Part shown: piece after piece, positions 26,501 through 38,800 of the stretch
Layout: each line of letters opens with the position of its first letter
How positions within the stretch are numbered: position 1 is the first letter of the stretch
Notes under the pieces: model-generated
The model's database searches: none
What the model saw: the letters and a program-made list of their open reading frames with translations, nothing else
What the model was told of the DNA's origin: nothing
NCBI GenBank assembly: GCA_025642075.2
Contig: JAODUO010000624.1
Location: forward strand, 62,001-126,000
From: Ridgeia piscesae
Lineage: Eukaryota; Annelida; Polychaeta; Sabellida; Siboglinidae
Reading direction: 5' to 3'
DNA: 64,000 nt
Translations under genes and position numbers: made by a program

Positions 26501-29500
26501 TACAGACACAGTTCCAAAGGGTACCCAGTTCCATTGACAGCCAGGCTTTTATACCAAATATAGAATTTCTACCTCATCTGGGTTTTGAAGCCCTATCGCG
26601 CTGTCATAAAATTGTGTGAGTTGCTTACACTGTCGTCCTGTCATGGTCAGTTCCCATGGGTGCTGGACATGGAGCCCTACACGGCAGAGGGCATGGCCCG
26701 CAGGGAGGACGAGTCGAAGACAAAGACAGACACCAGCGACTCTGTAGACAACGGCCTCGTCATCAACACCTGCAGCGTGTCCACTCAGATCTACTACGAG
26801 CTGGCCGGAGTGGTTGTCCACAGCGGTCAAGCCAATGCCGGACACTACTACTCCTTCATCAAAGATCGCAGGTAGACGCCGCAGTTTTCATCAGACGAAC
26901 TAACAACAAGTGCAGGGTTTGATATTACATGAGAGAGCAATGATTGAGAACTGTTTTATTGTTAGAAATTATTTCATTTTTTAAAGGGATTGTGTTAATT
27001 TTGGTCACTCGTTATATTGCTGAGTAAAATGTTTACGTTCTATGAATCCAGAGGGAGTTACGTGAGCAACCCAAACAAAGGCAAATGGTACAAATTCAAT
27101 GATACGGTCGTTGAAAGTTTCGAAATGACAGATGCAACAATTGAGGCGGAATGTTTCGGGGGACGCTACGAGGTCAAGGTCTACGACCAGTGTAAGTATA
27201 AGCTGTGTTGATATGGTCAGTTTGGAGCAATGGACGTGTAGCTCTTCCAAGCCACAGATGTCCACACGTGTCTATGTCCAGTCACTTTCATAAACATCTG
27301 ATATAAATATTGGCACCACATTTTAGAAAACACATTCATAGTGATTTGTTACAGTTATTTTCTTTCTTGTTTTTGACGTCATCCTATTTCTAGTGGGCGT
27401 CTCCGACCTGAAATAATCTTATTCCAGATTTTGTCACTGTGGGAAAAGTTTTAAAACATCTTATACTGTGATAAACTTTACCCTACATTTGTTGCTCCAC
27501 AAAGGCTTAGTAAATATTATACAACAGCAAGCAATGCAGATGTCCATGTGATGTTCACAAACAGATGCTTAACAGAACTGTCAGTGTCAAGCAGGATGTA
27601 TTCAGGGTTATGCAGATATCCTCCCAGGTTACATGCAGCAGTAGTTATCTGTGAGTGTATCTGTGATTGGGCCAGGCATTGTTTCAATGTAATATTTTTA
27701 GACATGATATGACCATGGCCTTCAACAGATGAGGAAATTCCTCTCATGCAAATACTTGGTTGTCTGCTGAATGGTCACTTAATATGGCCATGTCATGTCT
27801 AAAAAAGGTCCATATACCCGCTCATACACTTTTCCACTTTAGAAATCATCTATTTTGAAAATACTACGTCTGTAAGAAGTAACTATAAAATACTGACAAA
27901 TAGTTTCCCCATGTGACATGTATTATTTAGACGTGATCGTACTTTCAGCGAGTTCATTCCCGGAGGAGCGACTGAGGTACTGGAACGCCTACCTCCTGTT
28001 CTACGAGAAGGTGGAGGAGGAACGAGGTCCTCTGTCGGCGAAGAAGTCCAAGGTGGTGATGTGGCGCAACCCACATGAGAAACCCAGGTGAGAAACAAAC
28101 AGAAGAAGCTCAGGTGATGAAGTTGAAGGCGTCATATGGATTTTAATGATGATATGATGTGCCTCTTGAAGGTTCTTGAAAAGGTGTTTGATTGTTATGA
28201 TTCAATACATGTACTTTATAGTCTTGTTCAAACTTATAGTAGTTTGTTTGCTGGGTCCTGTTGTACTGGGATGATCTGCCACATAAATGTACTAGTATGT
28301 ACTGACATGATATCTCAAATGTACTTGCATGATATCTCAAATGTACTAACATGATATCTCAAATGTACTAACATGATATCTCAAATGTACTAACACGATA
28401 TCTCAAATGTACTAATATGATATCTCAAATGTACTAGCATGATATCTCAAATGTACTAACACGATATCTCAAATGTAGTAGCATGATACAGTTCTGCTGT
28501 TGCTGGTTGCTATGCTGTGTCCACCCTCACTGAGTGCCCTCACACCTCACCCTCACTGAGTGCCCTCACATCTCACCCTCACTGAGTGCCCTCACACCTC
28601 ACCCTCACTGAGTGCCCTCACACCTCACCCTCACTGAGTGCCCTCACACCTCACCCTCACTGAGTGCCCTCACACCTCACCCTCACTGAGTGCCCTCACA
28701 CCTCACCCTCACTGAGTGCCCTCACACCTCACCCTCACTGAGTGCCCTCACACCTCACCCTCACTGAGTGCCCTCACACCTCACCCTCACTGAGTGCCCT
28801 CACACCTCACCCTCACTGAGTGCCCTCACACCTCACCCTCACTGAGTGCCCTCACACCTCACCCTCACTGAGTCCCTCACACCTCTGTGTGTTGCAGCAT
28901 GAAGCGTAACTCAGACAGTCTGGTGGAGCTGACAGAGTTAGTGCACAAGGGAGAGAAGCGGGGTTTGTTCCCGGACCGGATGCCGGCCCATATCCAGCAG
29001 GTGGTGCGGGACAAGAACCTGCGCTTCATGAAGAACCGCGACGTCTACGACCCGAACTATTTCACGTTCGTGAGGAAACTCGTCAGCAGAAACATGGTAG
29101 GGTGTCGTCCGTCAGGGCTGGTGACCATCTGGACTAGCCACTCATAATGCATACTCAACTGTTACAAACTTTGAGAGTCCACAGTAGTTAAGTTCTATTT
29201 TTCGTTGTGTAGAACGGATGAACACCAGTTTTAGGGACTCCCCTGAAAGGCAGGACTAAGTGGGAGAAACAAGATATGTGAAGTTTAAACTCAACAGTAG
29301 GCAGACTTGAACCCAACAATTCTCATTTGAAAGTGTCTGTGCTGTGGTAAGTTGTGTAGTAGGTGTGTGGACTGTCACTGTTACATGTGTCTGTTTATCA
29401 TAGGCGTGTGAGTCGTGTACTACAAGTGATCCAGATGTTGTGTGTGTGTTGTGGACAGTGGACATGTGTTGTGAGTGATGCGAGTGTCACCTGTGTGTTG

Positions 29501-32344
29501 TAGGCGTGTGCGATAGAGCCAGCGTACGAGGCGATGTGTTGTGAGTGATGCATGTGTCACCTGTGTGTTGTAGACGTGTGCGATAGAGCCAGCGTACGAG
29601 GCGATGTGTTGTGAGTGATGCATGTGTCACCTGTGTGTTGTAGACGTGTGCGATAGAGCCAGCGTACGAGGCGATGTGTTGTGAGTGATGTGTGTGTCAC
29701 CTGTGTGTTGTAGACGTGTGTGACAGAGCCGGCGTACGAGGCGATGTGTTGTGAGTGATGCGTGTGTCACCTGTGTGTTGTAGGCGTGTGCGACAGAGCC
29801 GGCGTACGAGGCGATGTGTTGTGAGTGATGCGTGTGTCACCTGTGTGTTGTAGGCGTGTGCGACAGAGCCGGCGTACGAGGCGATGTGTTGTGAGTGATG
29901 CGTGTGTCACCTGTGTGTTGTAGGCGTGTGCGACAGAGCCGGCGTACGAGGCGATGTGTTGTGAGTGATGCGAGTGTCACCTGTGTGTTGTAGGCGTGTG
30001 CGACAGAGCCGGCGTACGAGGCGATGTGTTGTGAGTGATGCGTGTGTCACCTGTGTGTTGTAGGCGTGTGCGACAGAGCCGGCGTATGAGGCGATGTGTT
30101 GTGAGTGATGCGAGTGTCACCTGTGTGTTGTAGGCGTGTGCGACAGAGCCGGCGTACGAGGCGATGTGTTGTGAGTGATGCGTGTGTCACCTGTGTGTTG
30201 TAGGCGTGTGCGACAGAACCGGCGTACGAGGCGATGTGTTGTGAGTGATCCGAGTGTCACCTGTGTGTTGTAGGCGTGTGCGACAGAGCCGGCGTACGAG
30301 GCGATGTGTTGTGAGTGATGCGTGTGTCACCTGTGTGTTGTAGGCGTGTGCGACAGAGCCGGCGTACGAGGCGATGTGTTGTGAGTGATGCGTGTGTCAC
30401 CTGTGTGTTGTAGGCGTGTGCAACAGAGCCGGCGTACGAGGCGATGTGTTGTGAGTGATGCCTGTGTCACCTGTGTGTTGTAGGCGTGTGCGACAGAGCC
30501 GGCGTACGAGGCGATGTGTTGTGAGTGATGCGTGTGTCACCTGTGTGTTGTAGGCGTGTGCGACAGAGCCGGCGTACGAGGCGATGTGTTGTGAGTGATG
30601 CGTGTGTCACCTGTGTGTTGTAGGCGTGTGCGACAGAGCCGGCGTACGAGGCGATGTGTTGTGAGTCGCTCCAACTCGCCATCAAGTTCCTCCTCAACAC
30701 TTACTTCCACACGAGCTCCAGACTCCGGTGAGTCTCATCCACCTCACAGCACTCTTACAGCTCTCATTTATCACTCATGTATATAAGTCTATGAACCTCA
30801 AAGTCACACGCATCGCAAGAGTCTGATGACAACTTTACCTCGGATGTTTCGTGAGAGTCACAAAGATGAGAAATAAAATACCTTTTATATAACCATCGAT
30901 GTCACAGAAATATGAGTGGAATTGTTATAGAAGTAACACACATATTGTTCGCTGTTTTCTCAAGCAGCTGCTGGGTTTGGTCAGTGAGTTTAGTGGTCAG
31001 TGTGTAGTGGACACTGGTCAGTGTTTGTAGTGGCCAGTGTATAGTGAGCCATGGGCAGTGTGAGCTTGACAGTGGTCAATGTGTAATGGTCATTGGTCAG
31101 TGTGTGTTGGACAATGGTAAATGTGTATAATGGAAACTGACCAATATGTAGTGGATAGTGTAAAAGACAGCTGTGTGTATTGGTCAGTATGTAGTGGACA
31201 ATGGTCAGTATGTAGTGGACAGTGACCAGTGTGTAATGGACAGTGTGTAGTGGTCAGTGTGTAGTGGACAGTGGGTAGTGGTCAGTATGTACTGGACAGC
31301 GATCAGACAATGGAAAGTGTGTAGTGGTCAGTGTGTAGTGAGTGGTCAGTGGTGTGTTGCAGGGATGAGATGGAGGAGTGGCAGGCGTGTGTCAGCGGTC
31401 TGGTGACCCGGTGCAAGGCAGCGTGTCTGTGGCTGGTAGACTTCCTCAGCAGTGAGGAGGGGGCAGCTAACTTCAAGTGAGTCCACATCACAGACAGTCA
31501 TGTGAACATTACTTGTTTCAAAACTCTCTAACCCTCTTGATTTGATGTGCCTCACAGTGTATTTACAAAAGATTTAGGCGTGAATAACGTTTTTCATGTT
31601 ATTTTTATATCTTTGTTAACAATTAAGTCGTTCTGGTTTTGGACCTGTTAGTTTTTGCAATCTGCGGGTAATACTGTTGATTTGAAATATCTAGTAAGTT
31701 AATCAAAAAGGTTATGTAATGTGGTAGCATTATAAATTAATTAAGTTAGAGAGTAATGTCACATTGATGTAATACTGTATAACATTGATAGTTTGGGCTT
31801 TGCTTAAGTCATCTAGCTATGAACTGTAAAGATGATCATATAGAGTTGTAACCGCAGAATTGTATAGTAAATCTATCTTGCAGCAAACTTCACTTTTCAG
31901 CTGTATGTTCTTTGTGACAATGCTGTTGATGCTGACAGAGCTGTTGATGCTGACAGATGTTGTTAGATGAGCTGTGTGATGACAATGGTGTCATCGCAGA
32001 GCCATTTTCACATGGGTTATGAAATAATGTTGCTGTTATAGCCACTGTCATGTGAGTTGTGTCTTTCAGACCGTTGTTACTGGAGTGTCCGTCGAAGGAC
32101 ATTCGTACGGCGTTCGCCAACATCCTTGAGAAGACCATCTCCTGTTTCTTCATGCATGGAGGCGTCGCAGTGAGTACTTCCCAGCATGCACCAGGAGGAG
32201 ACAGAGTCAGCAGTACAATAGGAATTTTTAAAAAATGGGTTCACAAATGTCGGGACACTGAATTAATAATAAAAAGACTTTAGAACTTCGCACACATGCA
32301 AGTATGGACGCATGCACACACACACAGACACAGAAACAGATACA

Positions 32345-32429
<85 letters not shown>

Positions 32430-35400
32430 ACACACACACACACACACACACACGATAGACCCTATTCACAGTCAGCCCTGGGACGCAGCTGTAGGTAGTG
32501 ACTGAGTTGGATTTACATACAACAAAAGACCACGTTGCTTCCTCCTCCACATGAGATGTTGCTTTCTGTCCTCAGACACACAAGAACTTCAGTGGGCTGG
32601 TAGAGAACCTGCTGCGTCTACTCGCCAAGGACGTCTCTGATAACTACCACAACTGCTCACAGTACTTCCACGTCCTCAACTCATACGTACAGCTTGTGAG
32701 TGACACCTGGTGGCAGACACTCACCAGTCTCATGAGTGACACCTGGTGGCAGACACTCAGCATTTTCACTGTCAACATTCTACGCAAATATAGAATAAGA
32801 AAATGATTTCAAATGTCAAGTTCACAGTGCAATATTTTGTTGCTTCAAGGTTTCAGTTTGATGATTGTCTGTTGACATCCAGCATCAGATGTGACGTTTG
32901 TCATCTTCTGGGTTGATATGACATATTCCAACAGCGTGCCACACACTTGTCTGGTGTTAGCCAATTTTGTCCAGTTATCTCTACATGGGCCAAAGCTCTT
33001 AAATAGATAAAATAAATTTTCCTAGATGCTTTTGCTATCTTGGATCATACATAAACAACAAATAAATGTCTAAGAACAACAAACTCGGCCTACTACTGCT
33101 TGGACAAGGCAGATAAGTCAGAAATCCAAAACAACACTCAACTGATATTGAAGGAGTTCTTGGTGTGGTTTGTCATTAGGAATTCCAATATTGCTTAATC
33201 AGATGCAAAAATTTGGCCTGTGGGCCATGGTTTGTGGACCGTTGTATTGCAAAAAAAAACACCCTTTGAAGAGAAATAGGAAATGCATAGTCTTGGAAGA
33301 AGAAACAAATGTAATATATTTTCAGATCATTTCACATCTAGTAGTAAAAGAAAGTATGAAATTAATACATTGTGATTTGATCGTGTGTCAACACTGCGTG
33401 TCATGTGTTGACAGGGGACTAAGGCGTGTTCTCACATGAATGGGAGGAAGGGCTTCCAGCGACTAGTTGACTTCCTTCTCGGGCCTGGGCCGGTCAGCAG
33501 CTCCACTGACCAGGTGAGACTGTGTGACTGCCCAGTGGGCAGTCTTGTATTCTGTATCTACGTGGGTGTTTGTGAGTGTAGTGCAATTGTGTATGCATAG
33601 AAACTTTTAACAGCCAGAGTGTCACCCGAGACACAACCACCAGTTGGCTTGTGGATGAGAAGACTTCCCAGTCAGTGGTTGTTTAACAGTGTAACCTACT
33701 AGTCTGAGATAATTGTTATTGTTTGTTTATACACGTGCTCTCGTGTGTGTTTGTGTGTCTATGTTTGCATGCATTTGTGTGTATTTGTGTGAAAATATGG
33801 GTGACATGAATGCGTTTGCCAGCGACTGATGTGTTGTGTATGTAGAGTTGTGTTTGTAACTCCACCAGTGTTGTGTTTGTAGAGTTGTGTTTGTGCCTAC
33901 ACCAGTGTTGTGTTTGTAGAGTTGTGTTTGTGCCTACACCAGTGTTGTGTTTGTAGAGTTGTGTTTGTGCCTACACCAGTGTTGTGTTTACAGAGTGTCA
34001 CGCGGAAGTGGAGCTCGCTGCAGGCGCGAGAGTTTGGCTGCCTCCACAACACACTGGCAGTGCTCATCCTGAACTGTGACGTGTCACCATTCAGGACAGA
34101 CAGTCAGTCACTTCTCTCTGCAGTCATATGGGGCATTTAATAGATTCAGTTCCAAACAGATTTGCACAGAAATAATGACCTTCTCCACTACCAGTTTGAA
34201 TCGGGTTTATACTGCTGTCCTTATGGCATTTCTGAAACAACGATTGTCCCAGTATTACTAACATACTACTCAAGGAGATGTTTTTTAAACTGTTTTTTTT
34301 TAAACAAATTGGTTGAATGAACTTTTCCAATTTATCAGCTCAATGTTGTCCTTAACCAGTTGCGGTGCATTTAATGAAACCCTTTTCAAGATGTTAACAT
34401 CATATGCCAAATCTAAATGGTGTTCGTTGATATCAGTTACCTTCTGTTGTTTATGGAAAAGTAAAGTTTTCTAGTGTAGTTTGCTGTTTCACATGTGAAT
34501 GATAGAAGGTGATGAAACTCGACTGTCACAACGCATTATGTCTGTTTAGACAAAGAGAACTTCAGCGTTCGTCTGCCGCAGACAGTGACCCCTCAGATCT
34601 ACCTCAAGATGTCAGCACAGATGCAAACGTTTGTGTTCGGCACCGAGTCAAAACGCTACATCCGAGAGGTAAGCTGTGATCTGCCTCAGCTTCCAAGTGT
34701 GTTCTTTCTTTCACAGAATGCCCAAAAATTGCAGACATAAATAAGTATCCAATTTCAGGGTTGATTCCTAATGCCCTTTGCTGGGTACTAAGTTGTTTGG
34801 AAAATGTCCACATGTACTTTGGGGTCTAAACTTATGAAATTGCTTTCATTTTTGAAAAGGCGGTCAAGGGTCCATATGTTCAAATATTTATTATAAGCAA
34901 TTGTTGGAGTTTGATTGCACAGAAAGAGAATAAATCACTGTGTTAATGTGTCACATGGGTAAAATTATTCTAAATGAGAAATAATTCAGCCTTGGATAAA
35001 CAAAATCCTTTTTGTGGCAGGACACTGCAGTCTTGTCTTACAAAGAAACTACTTTTTAATGACTGCCACATTGGTTATTTCTGTCACATCACCAGTGCCA
35101 TGTGACTGACAGATTGTGTCAGGTTATTAACAAGAGATGTCTGTCACTTGCAGGTGGTGCTGGCATTGAGGGAAGTGACCAGTGGACTGGACAATGTCCA
35201 GGACATGTTGCTCTGCTGTAGTTTCTGCAATAGCGACTTCACAATGGCCGTGCTGAAGAACTTAATGGTGAGGCACGGCAGTCACACTGAGACCTTCTCC
35301 AGGACATAGTTCCTAATTGCTTCCAGATCTCAGCAGTATTCTTTTAACTGACTAGTGTATGTTTAAAAATAAAATCTACATATACCTCATAACGGTGGGA

Positions 35401-35779
35401 TAAACTTAGGTAGATATGTTGCTTCCTCATCCACCTGCCATCTAGAGTTGATTCTCTAGGTGGCAATTTTGTTAAATATTGTGCTTAAACATTATGTTCT
35501 TCTGAGGTCTCTTTCAACTAGTAAGCCATTTTCAAAACATCATAAAGCCGACCATTCTCTGCTGTCACTGAGTGAGCTTGTCGTCCTCAGCGGGTCTTTT
35601 ACATCGCAACTTGAGATGGGACTGACATTAAAATGGTTTCCGATTCATGAGGGATATGCAGTCCTCAATGTTAAGATTTGACATCAATAAAACGCTATTT
35701 ATCCTTGTAAGGACAATTACATTGTCGTTCAGATGGGCATTGTGTATAACATGTGTAAAAATGTGATATAATATATATC

Positions 35780-35850
<71 letters not shown>

Positions 35851-38800
35851 CTACATTCATTTCACATTGTTAAAAAGACTGATGGCAACAGGAATAAAAG
35901 ATGACTTTATGGTTAGTTTTGCATGCGGGACGGGACACAAAACGATTTCCCGATGGCATAGTTTCAAACATTGGATAAAGGACATGACTTTCATCGATTA
36001 AAATACCCTGCCCCATTTGGGTATTGAACTCAGGGTGTTGATGTACGACATGGGTGTGCTAACCACTACACTACCGCATGTACCCATAGTACTCTCTTAA
36101 TAATCTTAGTAGTCGGAAAATTAGAAGTTTGTAGATATTAGTCTTTGAAAGTGTGTATGAAATGTTGTAGCATAATAAGAGTCACTCACCAGTTAGGATT
36201 TTGACGTGATTGTGACCAGATTGTGTGAGCGTGTGTGAGCATGTTTTGTATATGTTCACACAACTGTGTTTCAGTACCAGTACGTGAGCGCGCCATCCAA
36301 TGAACTCAAGGGGGTCTTCTCAGCCCTCATGGAGCTCCTTGTGAGTATTTATGTGTCTTAGGGACCATCTCAAACTGATGGATTTTTTTGTTTAAATTGT
36401 CAAATTTAATTACATTAATTTATTAATTAAGCCACAATATGGGATTGTTGTACTGTCAGCATGTCATATTTCAGCTGACACGAGACTCACGTTGACATGT
36501 TGCGTTTCAGCTGATATGAGAGTCTCGTTGACATGTCATGTTTCAGCTGATATGAGAGTCTCGTTGACATGTCATGTTTCAGCTGATATGAGAGTCACGT
36601 TGACATGTCATGTTTCAGCTGATATGAGAGTCATGTTGACATGTCATGTTTCATTTGACACGACAGTCATGTGGACATGTCATATTTCAGCTGACATGAG
36701 AGTCATGTGGACATGTCATATTTCAGCTGATATGAGAGTCATGTGGACATGTCATGTTTCAGCTGACATGAGAGTCATGTGGACATGTCATATTTCAGCT
36801 GACATGAGAGTCATGTTGACATGTCATATTTCAGCTGACATGAGAGTCATGTTGACATGTCATGTTTCAGCTGCTTGAGGACGTGCTGCAGTTGAAGCGA
36901 CTCAAGTGTGTCATTGATGGTCACGTTGACACGGATGACATGCACTATGAGGGCCTGCTAGGTGGGTGCTGCACACAGAGAGGTCCCTGTATGACACAAG
37001 GCACACTTAGGTCACATGATATCAACAGACAGCTTTTTCCATAAAGGCAAATTTAGATTTATGCAGATTTAACAAGAGAAACCGTGGATGACCAGTGATT
37101 ATGCAGTATTTCACTTCTTGAGAGTCCAGCATTTTTGTAACCTGTCTGTCTGACATATATGTCAGTTATGTTTATGATAATTGTGTAAGTGCCTATATCC
37201 TTGAAAATTAAAACTCAGAGGTGCAACAAACAAAATCATTTGGTGTAATAATAACCACGGACAGGCAAAAGTCAACATTGGAGCATGGAACCACCAAAAA
37301 GTTATGGTGGAAAAACGATTTCAAACTAATATTTTTTTTAATGAAAAGTGGCTTTTGAAGATTTAGTTGTAACAGTTGGTTCCAGATTGGTGGCGCAGCT
37401 ACAGAGAAAGCACGTTTGCCAATACTGAGCTTAGTTTTGTGAACAAAAATTTGTTTGAAATGGGTGATCTAAGGGTCCTAGCGATGTCATAGAAATGTAG
37501 CAGATTATCTAAGTATGTCGGCATTCACACACTCAGTTGTATGTGGGTTTTATCCATTAATATAAAAAAATTGAAAATAATATCTTCTGATATATAATCT
37601 AAACTGAATGCTCCCTGATGTTTAATCTGCATTTTGTTTTATTGTCTTCATTTCTCTCAATGTTTTCCGCCAAACCCTGCATGAACAAACCAGATTAAAT
37701 CATCCTTTCTACACACATTTGTTGACATACATAAACCTCGGCGCAGTTATTTAAACTGCCAAATGGCTTGTTGATGTCTAGAAGTAGTACACATGTATCT
37801 GTGTCATTCAGCGGTCATCCGAAGCAACCATGTGAATGACAGTCGCCGGTCATACCAGTCGGTCAAGTTCCTGGTCACTCTGGCCAACAAGTGTCCAGTG
37901 GCCAAAGACTATCTGCTACAGTCGTCCACTAAGTGGCAGTGGGCAGTCAACTGGCTCAAGACAAAGGTATCGTCTTTGCTGAATATCTTTCCCCCCAACC
38001 CGCACATTGTTTTGGTGGTGGTTTTATGCCATTTAAAAAAAAACCTGATGAAATTCATAAAATTATATCTGTTTTACGTCTCTATTCCATCAAATTTGTG
38101 CTAGCATACGGTTAGAAAAGTTGTTTGGAATGAAGTACCGTTGTAAATAGGCCGGTGAAATCAGAATGTCACAAAAATTCAACACCTAAGTTTGTGTGGT
38201 CAGTTTGAGTGCCAAAAGATGGACATTTTTTCATATTGGATTTCTGAAAACAAAATGTAGACCTGAGATATATAAGGGACAGGACAGATTCAAAGTGTAT
38301 GACTTTACTCGAACTGTAATTTTGGGATTGTTTGACTTGCCTATGCCATTGGTTTTGAAGGGTAAAATGATGGTAACCTAAGACCAACTGGTAGAGAGAT
38401 GTGTGACTTGTAAAGTGGCGTGTTTGTGTAGATGTCAGACGACTGGGCCCTTCAGCCGTCCAGCACTGCCTCCAATGAGGACTCCAACAGCAAGTCCTTC
38501 CAGCGCACCATGAGTGCACAGGTAAGACTGGACAGACGTAGTTGCAGTAGATGTATCACTAACAACGTATAGGACCTCGTACTGAAATTATTATTACATT
38601 TTGACACGGTAATCTAATTTATGAGTGTAAAACAAATAACTTTGCTGTAGGTGCAATTTACTACTTGAAACATTAGTGATCCAAGCATATTGCTTGTAAT
38701 TCTGGTATGATTCATGAACATTGTAATTATAGTGTTTTATTGTAAAGAATTGTTAATGATGTTCACGTGCTCATGGGACAATATGACACATTGTGTTCAT

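Noticed and set aside
32228..32550. CVCVCV and THTHTH frames
   Set aside because: Translation of the (CA)n microsatellite.
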